A DNA stretch of 64,000 nucleotides, taken from the NCBI RefSeq assembly GCF_020595125.1, contig NZ_JACNMS010000002.1:496001-560000 (forward strand), in the 5' to 3' direction. This document shows, one piece after another, positions 45,978 through 55,248 of this stretch (its first letter is position 1; each line of letters opens with the position of its first letter). The stretch comes from Jeotgalibacillus aurantiacus. Its GTDB lineage: Bacteria > Bacillota > Bacilli > Bacillales > Jeotgalibacillaceae. The notes beneath the pieces were generated by a model, which was given only the letters and a program-made list of their open reading frames with translations, searched no databases and had not been told where the DNA came from. The translations under genes and the position numbers were made by a program.

Positions 45978-46919
45978 TTATTCCCCTTTCAATGCCGCAA
46001 CAGCAACTTCGAGCGTTTCCTGATCATAAACCGGATACACTGTTGCTTTTCTGTTGATTTTTTTCACCAGACCGGATAACACTTTGCCTGGTCCCGCTTC
46101 TACGAATGTGTCCACTCCGAGGCTGATCAGCTGTTCGATTGAATCCTCCCATAAAACCGGAGAATAGAGCTGTGCAACGAGCAGCTTTTCAATTTTTTCT
46201 GATTCAAATACAGCATCTGCCGTGACATTTGCTACAACCGGAACCTGCGCATTTGAAATACTGATATTGGCAAGCTCATGCTGGAACTTTTCTGCAGCAG
46301 GCTTCATCAGGCTGGAGTGAAACGGACCGCTCACATTCAACGGAAGCACCCGTTTTGCCCCCCGCTCCTTCGCAAGTGACGAGGCCTTCTCCACACCCGC
46401 CGCTGAACCTGAAATGACAATTTGTCCAGGACAATTCAAATTCGCAAGCTGAACTTCATCGCCCTGATCCGTAATTTCATCGGTAACGTCCTTTAAGGCT
46501 GAACGCTCCATACCCAGCACTGCCGCCATACTGCCCTGACCGTCAGGAACCGCTTCTTCCATCAGTTCACCGCGTTTACGCACGGCTTTCAGTGCATCTT
46601 CAAAAGATAAAGCACCGGCTGCAACGAGCGCTGAATATTCCCCAAGGCTGTGTCCTGCTGCATAATCCATATGCACGCCCTTTTCCTTTAACACTTCCAA
46701 AATGGCGACACTGCTCGTTAAAAGAGCCGGCTGAGCATTATACGTTTTTGTTAATTCTTCCTGAGGGCCATTTTTCATCAGCGATGTAAAAGACTCTCCA
46801 AGGATCGACTCAGCCTGCTTAAAAATTTGTGCTGCTGATTCATATGTACCGGCGATTTCACCTGCCATTCCTACCGTCTGGGAACCTTGTCCCGGGAATA
46901 AAAATGCAATTTTAGCCAT
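45978..46919 (-). CDS. fabD: malonyl-CoA:ACP transacylase FabD
   Basis: FabD transfers malonyl groups from CoA to ACP. The 313-residue product has the family N-terminus [14 protein letters not shown], the nucleophile Ser in [13 protein letters not shown] and the histidine motif [12 protein letters not shown]. The ATG at 46919 gives the family start; a GTG two codons earlier sits closer to AGGAG and is possible. Confidence 0.96.
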   Translation of the reverse strand: MAKIAFLFPGQGSQTVGMAGEIAGTYESAAQIFKQAESILGESFTSLMKNGPQEELTKTYNAQPALLTSSVAILEVLKEKGVHMDYAAGHSLGEYSALVAAGALSFEDALKAVRKRGELMEEAVPDGQGSMAAVLGMERSALKDVTDEITDQGDEVQLANLNCPGQIVISGSAAGVEKASSLAKERGAKRVLPLNVSGPFHSSLMKPAAEKFQHELANISISNAQVPVVANVTADAVFESEKIEKLLVAQLYSPVLWEDSIEQLISLGVDTFVEAGPGKVLSGLVKKINRKATVYPVYDQETLEVAVAALKGE

Positions 46920-46965
46920 GATCACAAACTCCTTTTAAATAAATAATATCGTCAATTTCACTCCA

Positions 46966-47964
46966 TTACTGATTCGCCTGGTCCGCAAGACTGATGGAGT
47001 CGGAAATTTTCCCGCAGACATCATGCTTCGCCATCGTATTTGCCTGCTTAATGGCGTTATAAAGCGCATTGGCATTGGACGATCCGTGCGCTTTCACAAC
47101 AGGCGCGTTAAGGCCAAACAAACCTGCCCCACCGTATTCTGTATAATCCATTTTATTTTTCAGCTGTCTCATATCATTTTTCACAAGACCTGCAGCCAGT
47201 TTATTTTTGACTGATGAAGTAAAGGTGTCTTTGATCATGCCAAACAGCGCCTGTGCCGTTCCTTCAATCGTCTTCAATACCATATTCCCGGTGAATCCGT
47301 CTGTCACAACAACGTCAGCAACTCCATTTAACAGATCACGTGATTCGACATTGCCGATAAAGTTCAGACCGGACTGCTGAAGCAGATCATAGGCCTGCTT
47401 AGTCAGTTCATTTCCTTTACCTTCTTCAGTCCCGATATTGAGCAGGCCGACGGTTGGTCTGGAAATGTTTCTTACCTGCTCAGCGTAAATACTGCCCATC
47501 ACGGCGTACTGAAGCAGATGTTCAGGCTTGGCATCAGCATTGGCACCGAGGTCGAGCATGACAAAACCCTGACCGTCAAGTGTAGGCAGTGTAGGCGACA
47601 GCGCAGGGCGGTCAATGCCTTTAATCCGGCCAACGACAAATAATCCGGATGCCATCAGTGCACCTGTGTTACCGGCTGATACACATGCGTCCGCTTCCCC
47701 ATCCTTCACAGCCTGAGCCATCAGCACCATGGAAGCATTTTTCTTACGTCTCACCGCACGAACCGGCTCATCGGTGCTCAGAATTTTTTCTTCTGTATGA
47801 ATGACTTCAATCTGAGAGGAAGGTGTTAAATGCTCATTAATCTGTTTTTCATTTCCATACAGTTTGACCGTCAGCGTAACGTCCTCCTGCACAGCTTTCA
47901 TGACACCATGAACAATTTCTTTCGGGGCATGGTCTCCCCCCATTGCGTCAACTGCAATAATCAT
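46966..47964 (-). CDS. plsX: phosphate acyltransferase PlsX
   Basis: PlsX makes acyl-phosphate from acyl-ACP for phospholipid synthesis. The 332-residue product has the family N-terminus [18 protein letters not shown], the segment [13 protein letters not shown] and the C-terminal [19 protein letters not shown]. It overlaps the fapR stop by 4 bp and follows GGAGGACAAG, so FapR controls its expression. Confidence 0.97.
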   Translation of the reverse strand: MIIAVDAMGGDHAPKEIVHGVMKAVQEDVTLTVKLYGNEKQINEHLTPSSQIEVIHTEEKILSTDEPVRAVRRKKNASMVLMAQAVKDGEADACVSAGNTGALMASGLFVVGRIKGIDRPALSPTLPTLDGQGFVMLDLGANADAKPEHLLQYAVMGSIYAEQVRNISRPTVGLLNIGTEEGKGNELTKQAYDLLQQSGLNFIGNVESRDLLNGVADVVVTDGFTGNMVLKTIEGTAQALFGMIKDTFTSSVKNKLAAGLVKNDMRQLKNKMDYTEYGGAGLFGLNAPVVKAHGSSNANALYNAIKQANTMAKHDVCGKISDSISLADQANQ

Positions 47965-48536
47965 GCTTCTTGTCCTCCTTCTTCTGAAGAGCGGTACATC
48001 TCGAATTCCCCTTCGAACACGAGCGTCTGCTCAACATACGACCTGACTTCAACAAACGTCCGCCGGTTATCTCTCTTTTTTACTTTTGCTTTTGCTACGA
48101 CACGGTCACCCTCTTTTACCTGTCTGCAAAATTGAATATTTGCATGTGCGGTAAGGGCAAGATCATCATTAATCAGCGCGACTGCAAGTGAATTCGCCTG
48201 TGCAAACAAATGATGCCCTCTGGCAATCCGGTTGCGCTGAAACACATGCTCTTCCCTGACATCGAAAATGGAAATCGCACTTTCATCAAGCTCTACATCG
48301 ATAATCTCACCAATGATCTCATCAATCGGAAGCGAACGCACCTCATCTTCAAACGTCTGCTCAGCCACATGCTTAATCCGCTCCCTGAGCTCAGGAATTG
48401 CAAGCTCCATACGATCAAGCCGGATTGTCTGAACACTCACATCAAATGTCTTTGCCAATTCATCATCCGTGATAAACGGGTTATCCGCAATTGTATTTTT
48501 CAACAGCGCCTGCCGCTCTCTTTTCGTCCGTTTCAT
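47961..48536 (-). CDS. fapR: FapR, malonyl-CoA-responsive lipid repressor
   Basis: FapR represses fatty-acid and phospholipid genes and is released by malonyl-CoA. The 191-residue product has an N-terminal helix-turn-helix ([20 protein letters not shown]) and a C-terminal hot-dog fold domain ([20 protein letters not shown]) that binds the ligand. The ATG at 48536 gives the family start MKRTKRERQ with AAGGG upstream; the longest frame starts at a GTG inside the operator and is rejected. It heads the operon. Confidence 0.97.
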   Translation of the reverse strand: MKRTKRERQALLKNTIADNPFITDDELAKTFDVSVQTIRLDRMELAIPELRERIKHVAEQTFEDEVRSLPIDEIIGEIIDVELDESAISIFDVREEHVFQRNRIARGHHLFAQANSLAVALINDDLALTAHANIQFCRQVKEGDRVVAKAKVKKRDNRRTFVEVRSYVEQTLVFEGEFEMYRSSEEGGQEA

Positions 48537-48550
48537 CCCTTCACCATCCG

Positions 48551-48571
48551 ATACTAACACTAGGTACTAAT
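48551..48571 (-). promoter_or_regulatory. FapR operator
   Basis: On the minus strand TTAGTACCTAGTGTTAGTA is an imperfect dyad matching the known FapR box (TTAGTACC with a mirrored GTACTAA-like half). It starts 3 bp after the -10 box of the fapR promoter and covers the expected start of transcription, the classic place for autorepression. Confidence 0.88.
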
Positions 48572-48574
48572 AGT

Positions 48575-48603
48575 AGTATATAAATATTGAGGTATAGATG
48601 CAA
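48575..48603 (-). promoter_or_regulatory. sigma-A promoter of fapR operon
   Basis: On the minus strand TTGCAT (48598-48603) and TATACT (48575-48580) are 17 bp apart, directly upstream of the FapR operator. Confidence 0.72.
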
Positions 48604-48628
48604 CTGGGAAAGGTGGATGCGGGCGGCA

Positions 48629-48724
48629 CTTGGTCACTTGCAACTTTCGTTTGGACACTTTCTCTGGTGACTTGGACACATTCAGATGTTGTTTGGTCAC
48701 TTACATCCAGAACTTGGACACTTT
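48629..48724 (+). repeat. five motifs at exact 21-bp spacing
   Basis: The motif YTTGGWCACTT occurs at 48629, 48650, 48671, 48692 and 48713, so each step is exactly 21 bp. The W position runs T, A, A, T, A, and the ten bases between motifs are not conserved. The third copy has CACATT in place of CACTT. A sixth, degraded unit may follow near 48734-48748. It lies between the recG terminator and the fapR promoter. Confidence 0.88.
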
Positions 48725-48873
48725 CGTGACATTTCTCTGCAACACACTCGGATTCTTTAAAGAATCAAGTTACCTAAAGCCATTCCAGTGGGCTGGGCGC
48801 CGGAGCAGAGAAAATCATTCGGCAACTTTATGTATGTTCAATAACGCTTGTGTTTTGTTTGGAGAACTGTATT
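48725..48873. other. recG-fapR intergenic remainder
   Basis: The recG-fapR gap is 388 bp in all. Apart from the operator, promoter, 21-bp array and recG terminator listed separately, this 149-bp stretch holds no recognisable gene or site. Confidence 0.5.
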
Positions 48874-48920
48874 AAAAAACACCCTGTCCAAGCCTCATCG
48901 ATAAGGCTTAAACAGGGTGT
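48874..48920 (-). terminator. terminator after recG
   Basis: On the minus strand ACACCCTGT and AAGCCT pair with AGGCTT and ACAGGGTGT around a short loop, followed by TTTTTTAAT. It lies immediately after the recG stop at 48925. Confidence 0.9.
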
Positions 48921-48924
48921 CTGC

Positions 48925-50997
48925 TTAATCAAGCTTCCCTCCGCTCGTCACGCCTTCACGGTCGAGGTAGTCACGGAGAAAACGATATTCTTCTGCCGTC
49001 CAGAAGTCTTCCCTTTCGACAAGGTCATGAGCATCTGCGCGCGCTGTCTCGAGCGCGCGGTAATCATGCACCATATCCGCAACGCGGAATTCCGGCAGAC
49101 CGCTTTGTTTTCGTCCGAAAAAGTCCCCAGGCCCCCTCAGTTCCAGGTCCTTTTCACTCAGTACAAAGCCGTCATTCGTTTCAGTCATAATTTTCATCCG
49201 CTCTTTACCCACCTCATTTTTAGGGTCGGCAAGCAGGATGCAGTATGACTGATCCTGTCCACGTCCGACACGGCCACGCAGCTGATGGAGCTGGGACAGC
49301 CCGAAACGTTCTGCATCATAAATGACCATGACAGAAGCGTTAGGTACGTTTACTCCGACTTCAACAACGGTTGTTGAAACAAGAATATGCGTGTCATTAT
49401 CGGCAAATTTTTTCATCGCCTCTTCTTTTTCCTCAGAGTGTAACCTCCCGTGCATAAGACCAACCTGAAAACGTCCATGGAAATATTGTTCAAGCTGGGC
49501 ATGGACATCAATCGCATTTTGCACATCGAGCTTGTCTGATTCCTCAATCAGCGGACAAATTACGTATGCCTGACGGCCGGCTGCTAATTCCTTTTCGATA
49601 AAAGAAAGGATCCTGCCGAGCATATTATCCTTTACCCAGTAGGTTTCAATCGGTTTTCTCCCGGCAGGCATTTCATCAATAATGGACACGTCCATTTCTC
49701 CGAAAACCGTAATCGCGAGCGTCCTCGGGATCGGGGTAGCTGTCATAAACAGGACATCCGGATTCTCCCCTTTTTCTCTGAGAACTCTGCGCTGATTAAC
49801 GCCAAAGCGATGCTGTTCATCCGTAATCACCAGCCCGAGGCGATGAAAGTCAACTTCATCCTGAATAAGGGCGTGTGTACCGATCAGCAGATCAATTTCA
49901 CCGGCTTTCAATTTTTCAAGCAGCAGCCTGCGTTTTTTCCCCTTTACGGAACTCGTTAAAAGAGCAATGGAGACGTCGGTTTTCTCAAACAGCTTGATGA
50001 GTGATTCAGCATGCTGTTCCGCCAGAATCTCTGTCGGAACCATGAGCGCACCCTGATAGCCGTCTGTGATGGCTGCGTAGAGGGCAATGGCTGCAACAAC
50101 CGTTTTTCCGGATCCAACATCCCCCTGCAGGAGCCGATTCATCCTGTATGGAGACTTCAAATCATTAAACACTTCACGGAGCACCCTTTTTTGTGCTCCC
50201 GTCAGCGGGAATGGAAGCTCTTCTGTAAAGGTTTTAATGCTTCCTGTGTCGTAATGAACGGAAATCCCCTCCGCATGCTCACGTTCGTACTTTCTGAGCG
50301 CCTGCATTTTTAGCTGAAAATAAAAGAATTCTTCAAAAACAAAACGGCGTCTTGCCTGCTTCATTTCTTCAGGATCTTCAGGGAAATGCATGGCTTTTAA
50401 TGCAGCTGCACGATCCATCAGCCTGTATTTCGTTAAATACTCTAAAGGAAGCGTCTCCTCCATCAAATCTCCATACCTGGAAATGGCGGCCTTAATAAAT
50501 TTGCGAAGTGACTGATTTGTTATATCACCTTTAAGCGGATAGACAGGGGCAAAGAGCTCGCGCTGCTCCCCCGGTCCAAGCTGAAAAGTCTGGGCTGTAA
50601 TCATCTGGCGCTGCCTGTCCCACTTTCCCGTTACGGTAATCTGGTCATTCAAACCGACCTTCTTTTTCAAGTATGGCTGATTAAAAAACGTCACTTTTAC
50701 ACTGTGGGGACCTGTTAAAAGTCTTAGTGTCAGCCTGGACTTTTTCCTTCCGTAAAACTGAAGAGCCGGTTCACTATGAACCCGCCCCTCTACCGTCACT
50801 CTTTCTTCATGTGCTGCCTCTGACAAATCCTTCAACCGGAAATCATCATAGCGGAAAGGAAGATAGTTCATTAAATCCGCAATCGTGAAAATCCCAAGTG
50901 CGGCAAGTTGTAAAGCCGTTTCCTCTCCGACCCCTTTTATCACCGTTACCGGCTGGAGAAGTGGATGATCAGGATTTTTTATCAAGAGAGAATCCAA
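48925..50997 (-). CDS. recG: RecG, ATP-dependent DNA helicase
   Basis: RecG reverses stalled replication forks and processes Holliday junctions. The product (690 residues with the chosen start) has the N-terminal wedge/OB domain, helicase motif I GDVGSGKTVVAAIAL, the DEQH box in VITDEQHRFGV, and motifs GLMHGRLHSEEK and HQLRGRVGRG. The longest frame (711 residues) overlaps sdaAA by 92 bp. I place the start at TTG 50997, 9 nt after GGAGG, still overlapping the sdaAA end. A TTG four codons later is another candidate. Confidence 0.92.
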   Translation of the reverse strand: MDSLLIKNPDHPLLQPVTVIKGVGEETALQLAALGIFTIADLMNYLPFRYDDFRLKDLSEAAHEERVTVEGRVHSEPALQFYGRKKSRLTLRLLTGPHSVKVTFFNQPYLKKKVGLNDQITVTGKWDRQRQMITAQTFQLGPGEQRELFAPVYPLKGDITNQSLRKFIKAAISRYGDLMEETLPLEYLTKYRLMDRAAALKAMHFPEDPEEMKQARRRFVFEEFFYFQLKMQALRKYEREHAEGISVHYDTGSIKTFTEELPFPLTGAQKRVLREVFNDLKSPYRMNRLLQGDVGSGKTVVAAIALYAAITDGYQGALMVPTEILAEQHAESLIKLFEKTDVSIALLTSSVKGKKRRLLLEKLKAGEIDLLIGTHALIQDEVDFHRLGLVITDEQHRFGVNQRRVLREKGENPDVLFMTATPIPRTLAITVFGEMDVSIIDEMPAGRKPIETYWVKDNMLGRILSFIEKELAAGRQAYVICPLIEESDKLDVQNAIDVHAQLEQYFHGRFQVGLMHGRLHSEEKEEAMKKFADNDTHILVSTTVVEVGVNVPNASVMVIYDAERFGLSQLHQLRGRVGRGQDQSYCILLADPKNEVGKERMKIMTETNDGFVLSEKDLELRGPGDFFGRKQSGLPEFRVADMVHDYRALETARADAHDLVEREDFWTAEEYRFLRDYLDREGVTSGGKLD

Positions 50998-51856
50998 AAA
51001 TCTTCGCCTCCAGCTCTCTGCCGGTTGGTGTTGCAGCCAGTCCTCCCATAGCGGTTTCACGTAAGGCTACCGGCATTGTTTGTCCTATTTTATACATCGC
51101 ATCAATGACTTCATCACAAGGAATTCTGCTTGTAATCCCTGCAAGGGCCATATCCGCTGCTACCATGGCATTGGCTGCACCCATTGCATTTCTTTTTACA
51201 CATGGAACCTCAACCAGACCTGCTACAGGATCACAAACAAGCCCAAGCATGTTTTTCAACGTGATCGCCATGGCTTCAGCGCACTGTGACGGCGTTCCTC
51301 CAGCCATTTCTACAATCGCTGCAGCCGCCATTCCTGATGCTGATCCGACCTCTGCCTGACAGCCGCCTGCCGCGCCTGAAATAGAGGCATTGTTCGCTAC
51401 AACAAAACCGAACGCACCGGAGGTAAACAGAAATCTGATTTTCTCCTCACGTGAAGGGTTTAATTTATTTTGAACAGCAAACAGTGTCCCGGGTACAACC
51501 CCTGCAGAACCGGCCGTTGGCGTGGCACAGATCGTACCCATTGCAGCATTCACTTCATTCGTTGCCACCGCTTTACTGACAGCATCAAGCAAAAGGTCAC
51601 CTGATAATGATTTACCAGTGGCAATATATTGCTGAAGAAGCACTGCGTCTCCTCCTGTCAGTCCGGAGTGGGATTTCACACCCGCCAGGCCTCTCTCCAC
51701 CGCTTCTTCCATGACCTTCAGGTTCCTTTCCATCTGGGCCAGAACTTCTTCTTTAGTCCGGTTTGTCACTTTTACTTCCTGTTCGATCATAATATCTGAT
51801 ATTTTTTTATTCTGGCTCTCAGCCAGTTCAACTAATTCTGCTACATTACGAAACAT
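50969..51856 (-). CDS. sdaAA: L-serine dehydratase, alpha subunit (iron-sulfur)
   Basis: SdaAA with SdaAB deaminates L-serine to pyruvate using a [4Fe-4S] cluster. The 295-residue product has the conserved cysteines in ICATPTAGSAGVVPGT, GCQAEVGSASG, LVCDPVAG and VEVPCVKRN. It follows sdaAB by 36 bp, and its 3' end overlaps recG. The two-subunit form is typical for Bacillota. Confidence 0.96.
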   Translation of the reverse strand: MFRNVAELVELAESQNKKISDIMIEQEVKVTNRTKEEVLAQMERNLKVMEEAVERGLAGVKSHSGLTGGDAVLLQQYIATGKSLSGDLLLDAVSKAVATNEVNAAMGTICATPTAGSAGVVPGTLFAVQNKLNPSREEKIRFLFTSGAFGFVVANNASISGAAGGCQAEVGSASGMAAAAIVEMAGGTPSQCAEAMAITLKNMLGLVCDPVAGLVEVPCVKRNAMGAANAMVAADMALAGITSRIPCDEVIDAMYKIGQTMPVALRETAMGGLAATPTGRELEAKIFGFSLDKKS

Positions 51857-51892
51857 CGTTGCCCCTCCTTTTATGTAAGCGCTATCACTTTT

Positions 51893-52555
51893 TTAATCAG
51901 CGATTTTCGTTACCTGTGTGACTTCCGGAAGCATTTTCAGCTTTTCAAGAACGATATCCTCGACCGGCTCATCCACTTCAATTGTCATCAGCGCCATTTT
52001 ACCAACATCCTGTCTTGAAACGTCCATGGAACCGATATTGATTTTACTCTCCGCCAGCACTTTTGATACGGCTGCGACTGCACCAAAACGATCCTCATGC
52101 ACAACAAGAATCGCCGGATGGTGCCCGGTTAATCTGAGTGCAAAACCATTCAGTTCGGTAATTTCAATTTTACCGCCGCCGATCGATATTCCGACAAGTT
52201 CCATTTCACCATTCTGATCACCAAGTCGGATTCTGGCAGTATTCGGGTGATCGGTAAGCGCTTCTTCTTCACGTATTTTTATTCTGATTCTCTTCTCACG
52301 TGCAATTTCCCTAGCCTGAATGATCCGTTCATCATCTGTCTCAAAGTCCATAATTCCACCAATAATCGCCACATCTGTACCGTGACCTTTATAAGTCTTG
52401 GCAAATGAACCGTAAAAAGAAATCGTTGCCCACTCAGGTTCCCGGCCGAAAAGCTCACGTGCCATTTTCCCGATCCTTGCTGCACCGGCTGTGTGTGATG
52501 ATGATGGACCAATCATAACCGGACCGATAATATCAAAAACGCTTTTATATTTCAT
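51893..52555 (-). CDS. sdaAB: L-serine dehydratase, beta subunit
   Basis: SdaAB is the second subunit of L-serine dehydratase. The 220-residue product has the catalytic-site loop GPVMIGPSSSHTAGAARIG near residues 11-29 and a C-terminal ACT domain (about 148-220; AILVVHEDRFGAVAAVSK), the likely serine-sensing module. A terminator region separates it from fakA. Confidence 0.95.
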   Translation of the reverse strand: MKYKSVFDIIGPVMIGPSSSHTAGAARIGKMARELFGREPEWATISFYGSFAKTYKGHGTDVAIIGGIMDFETDDERIIQAREIAREKRIRIKIREEEALTDHPNTARIRLGDQNGEMELVGISIGGGKIEITELNGFALRLTGHHPAILVVHEDRFGAVAAVSKVLAESKINIGSMDVSRQDVGKMALMTIEVDEPVEDIVLEKLKMLPEVTQVTKIAD

Positions 52556-52782
52556 CTCATTTCGCTCCCTGATCTGACCTCGGTATTTTCAAAAAAATGA
52601 GGCTGGGATCACTCTGAATGGAGTTATTCCAGCCTCTTTTTTAACCCGGTGAGCTCCGCGCCTTGCAAGCTTACTGCCTCACCTGACAGAGAATTCAGCT
52701 GCGTCAGGATTAGCGGGATGCCGCCATGCACCACTCACCTTTTGTAGCATGCCCGGTAACTGGTTTTGCATATAACAGAATA
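52556..52782. other. fakA-sdaAB intergenic region
   Basis: This 227-bp gap holds the fakA terminator (52591-52642). Sequence related to the interspersed repeat core lies at 52650-52690 (CGGTGAGC, then CCTCACCTG) without clear terminal arms, so I treat it as a degraded copy. The stretch 52691-52782 shows nothing recognisable apart from the short dyad GCATGC. Confidence 0.5.
52591..52642. terminator. terminator after fakA
   Basis: GAGGCTGG (52599-52606) and CCAGCCTC (52629-52636) form an 8-bp stem, with further wobble pairing inside. Runs of A and T flank it on both sides, so it could act in both directions. It ends the asp23-fakA transcript. Confidence 0.8.
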
Positions 52783-54441
52783 CTATTCTATTGAAACAAT
52801 GTATGAATAAAGCGGCTGCTTTCCATTGTGTACTTCTACTTCAGCATCAGGATATTGCTCTTCAAGGTAAGCTGTCACTTCATTTACTTCTTCTTCAGGA
52901 GAGTCTTCACCGTATAGAAGAGTGACGATTTCAGCATCCTCATCCATCATGTGGGCAAGCAGCTCCTTCACCGTTTCAAAACGGCTGCTGCCGGACGTCA
53001 CAATTTTACCTTCTGCAATACCCATGTGATCGTCTTTTTTAATAGAGATACCGTCAATCGACGTGTCTCTCACCGCAAATGTCACCTGTCCGGTCTTAAC
53101 CGTTCCGAGCGCATCTGTCATCGTCTCTTTATTATCAGTCAATTCACCGGCAGGATTGAAGGCAAGAATTGCAGCCATTCCCTGTGGAACTGATTTCGAT
53201 GGTACTACAACCGCATCCATTTCAACAACCTCAGCTGCCTGCTCCGCTGCCATAATAATATTTTTGTTATTAGGCAGGATAATGACCTTTTCAGCATGTG
53301 CTTCTTCAATTGCCTTTACAATATCCTCTGTGCTCGGGTTCATCGTCTGACCGCCTTCGATCACACTTGTCGCTCCGATACTTTTAAATAATTCTGCAAT
53401 TCCCTCACCCATGGAAACAGTAATAATGGCATACGGCTGTTTCTCTGCAGGCTTTTTCTTTTCAGCCCTGTGATCTGAACCGACGATTTCAGTATGCTGT
53501 TCACGCATATTTTCAATCTTGATTTTAATCAGACTTCCATACAACTGTCCCTGCGAAAGTGCTTTCCCAGGCTGTTCCGTGTGAATATGTACTTTCGCCA
53601 TTTCATCATCAGAAATTACGAGCAGTGAATCACCAAGCTCGCTCAGCTCTTCACGGAAAGTTAATTCATCAAAAGAAGCCTTATCCTCTTCAAGCTTCAC
53701 CATAAACTCGGTACAATAGCCAAATTCAATATCTTCCGTGTTCATAAAGCCCTGAACCCCGATGTGATGCTCTGCACTCACAAGCTCGTCCATTGACGGC
53801 GCAACAGGAGAGTCCGGAATTTCTTCACCTTTGAGCTCAGCAAGAAATCCTTCATATACATGAACAAGTCCCTGACCGCCACTGTCAACAACGCCAACTT
53901 CCTTCAGAACCGGCAGTAAATCTGGTGTTCGTTTTAAAGAGGCTTTTGCTTCTTTTACGACAGCTTCCATCAGTCCAATTAAGTCTTCTTCTGTTTCAGC
54001 TGTTACCACGGCCTGCTTCGCAGCATCCTTTGCAACAGTCAGGATCGTTCCTTCAACCGGCTTCATCACCGCTTTATAAGCAGAAACAACGCCTGCATCC
54101 AGCGCTGCAGCAAATTCTTTGGTATTCAGCGTTGCTTTATTTTCAATCGATTTTCCAAATCCCCGGAACAGCTGTGAAAGAATCACGCCGGAATTTCCGC
54201 GCGCGCCCATCAGCAATCCTTTTGATAGAGCTCCCGCTACTTTTCCGATATGTCCATCCACATTGTTTTTAACCTCTTTGGATCCGGATGTCATGGATAA
54301 ATTCATATTCGTTCCTGTATCACCGTCCGGTACAGGAAATACATTCAACGCATCTACTTTGTCTGCGTTATTTGATAAATTTGCAGCTCCCTGAAAAATC
54401 ATACCTGCAAACTTTTTACCGTCCAATTCTTTCATGTTCAC
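52783..54441 (-). CDS. fakA: FakA, fatty acid kinase catalytic subunit
   Basis: FakA phosphorylates FakB-bound fatty acids for phospholipid synthesis. The 552-residue product has an N-terminal DhaL-like kinase domain (ALNVFPVPDGDTGTNMNLSM, then GARGNSGVILSQ), a middle domain with EDIEFGYCTEFMVKL, and a C-terminal FakB-interacting domain ending PLYSYIVSIE. It starts at GTG (54441) 8 nt after GGAGG. It follows the Asp23 gene, its normal neighbour. Confidence 0.95.
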   Translation of the reverse strand: MNMKELDGKKFAGMIFQGAANLSNNADKVDALNVFPVPDGDTGTNMNLSMTSGSKEVKNNVDGHIGKVAGALSKGLLMGARGNSGVILSQLFRGFGKSIENKATLNTKEFAAALDAGVVSAYKAVMKPVEGTILTVAKDAAKQAVVTAETEEDLIGLMEAVVKEAKASLKRTPDLLPVLKEVGVVDSGGQGLVHVYEGFLAELKGEEIPDSPVAPSMDELVSAEHHIGVQGFMNTEDIEFGYCTEFMVKLEEDKASFDELTFREELSELGDSLLVISDDEMAKVHIHTEQPGKALSQGQLYGSLIKIKIENMREQHTEIVGSDHRAEKKKPAEKQPYAIITVSMGEGIAELFKSIGATSVIEGGQTMNPSTEDIVKAIEEAHAEKVIILPNNKNIIMAAEQAAEVVEMDAVVVPSKSVPQGMAAILAFNPAGELTDNKETMTDALGTVKTGQVTFAVRDTSIDGISIKKDDHMGIAEGKIVTSGSSRFETVKELLAHMMDEDAEIVTLLYGEDSPEEEVNEVTAYLEEQYPDAEVEVHNGKQPLYSYIVSIE

Positions 54442-54455
54442 AAAACGTTCCTCCT

Positions 54456-54818
54456 CTACAGGTTCGTCACCCTGACTCCCTGAACAAAAATATTGACTGC
54501 TTCAACTGAAAGCCCAACAGTTTTATCAAGTGTGTATTTTACAGATGACTGTACGTTGTGAGCAACTTCCGAAATTTTCGTTCCATAGCTTACAATAATA
54601 TACATATCAATCGAAACTTTATCGCCATCCTGACGCACAATGACGCCGCGGGTAAAATTTTCACGTCTTAATATATCGGTGAGCCCGTCCCTGATCTGGT
54701 GTTTGGACGCCATGCCGACGATGCCATAACATTCAATTGCCGCTCCACCGGCAACCATTGCGATCACTTCATTCGAAATATCGATCTGTCCATATTTAGT
54801 CGTTAATTCAATCGACAT
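54456..54818 (-). CDS. yloU: Asp23 family protein (YloU)
   Basis: Asp23-family proteins are often membrane-associated and linked to envelope stress in staphylococci. YloU itself is poorly characterised. The 120-residue product has the Asp23 core (GQIDISNEVIAMVAGGAAIE and VSIDMYIIVSYGTKISEVAH). It lies just upstream of fakA, 14 bp apart, as in B. subtilis. Confidence 0.9.
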   Translation of the reverse strand: MSIELTTKYGQIDISNEVIAMVAGGAAIECYGIVGMASKHQIRDGLTDILRRENFTRGVIVRQDGDKVSIDMYIIVSYGTKISEVAHNVQSSVKYTLDKTVGLSVEAVNIFVQGVRVTNL

Positions 54819-54969
54819 ACATTGCTCCCCCTTTAAATACTGTTTTGGCTACAGATATTTTACTATACTATAGCTGTGATTAAAAGATAAACAGCGATTA
54901 CAGGCATTTATTAAAGAATTCACTTATTTTTTTGACTCTTCAATAGAAGTATGTGAAGAATTAAAAACC

Positions 54970-55077
54970 GTGGCTGGGACATCCTACGCTCGTGGCCGGG
55001 CGGTGAACCCCTTGTGCTTCGCACAATGGTTTCACCTGTCCCTTTCCGCCACAGGAGTCTTCGGATGTCCCAGCCAC
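54970..55077. repeat. interspersed palindromic repeat, copy B
   Basis: GTGGCTGGGACATCC (54970-54984) and its exact reverse complement (55063-55077) form 15-bp perfect ends. The core CGTGGCCGGGCGGTGAACC, a loop with GTGCTTCGCAC, then TTTCACCTG and CCGCCACAGGAGTCTTC matches copy A in layout. The ends differ from copy A yet remain perfectly complementary. Confidence 0.85.
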
Positions 55078-55144
55078 TCAAAAGATGTAAAAAACATAGT
55101 CTTATCTGTAAAGCAAAAAAACTTGATAGATCATTTAATTTTTA

Positions 55145-55173
55145 TTGCATAATAAAAACACATGTGATAAATT
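55145..55173 (+). promoter_or_regulatory. candidate promoter of rpmB
   Basis: TTGCAT (55145-55150) and TAAATT (55168-55173) are 17 bp apart, about 75 bp before the rpmB ATG. TTGATA further upstream with a TGCATAAT -10 is a rival. Neither is decisive. Confidence 0.35.
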
Positions 55174-55248
55174 AGATAAAGTGTGATTGACTAAGTGAAA
55201 GATTGAAACGAATTTGTTTTCAGCTTCATTTGTGAGGAGGGGAATAGA

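Larger units (their letters stand above)
54819..55248. other. divergent yloU-rpmB intergenic region
   Basis: This 430-bp region separates the minus-strand yloU from the plus-strand rpmB. It holds palindromic repeat copy B (54970-55077) and the rpmB promoter candidate (55145-55173). The yloU side is AT-rich; I see TATAGT and TAAAAT near 54858-54872 but no good -35, so its promoter is left uncalled. Confidence 0.55.

Noticed and set aside
48629-48724. CRISPR array
   Set aside because: The repeat unit is about 11 bp with 10-bp spacers, far below CRISPR sizes, and no cas genes are present.
48630-48875. Plus-strand 81-codon frame with heptapeptide repeats across the 21-bp array
   Set aside because: A 21-bp repeat automatically gives a heptad in an open frame; there is no convincing ribosome-binding site and the remainder shows no protein-like pattern.
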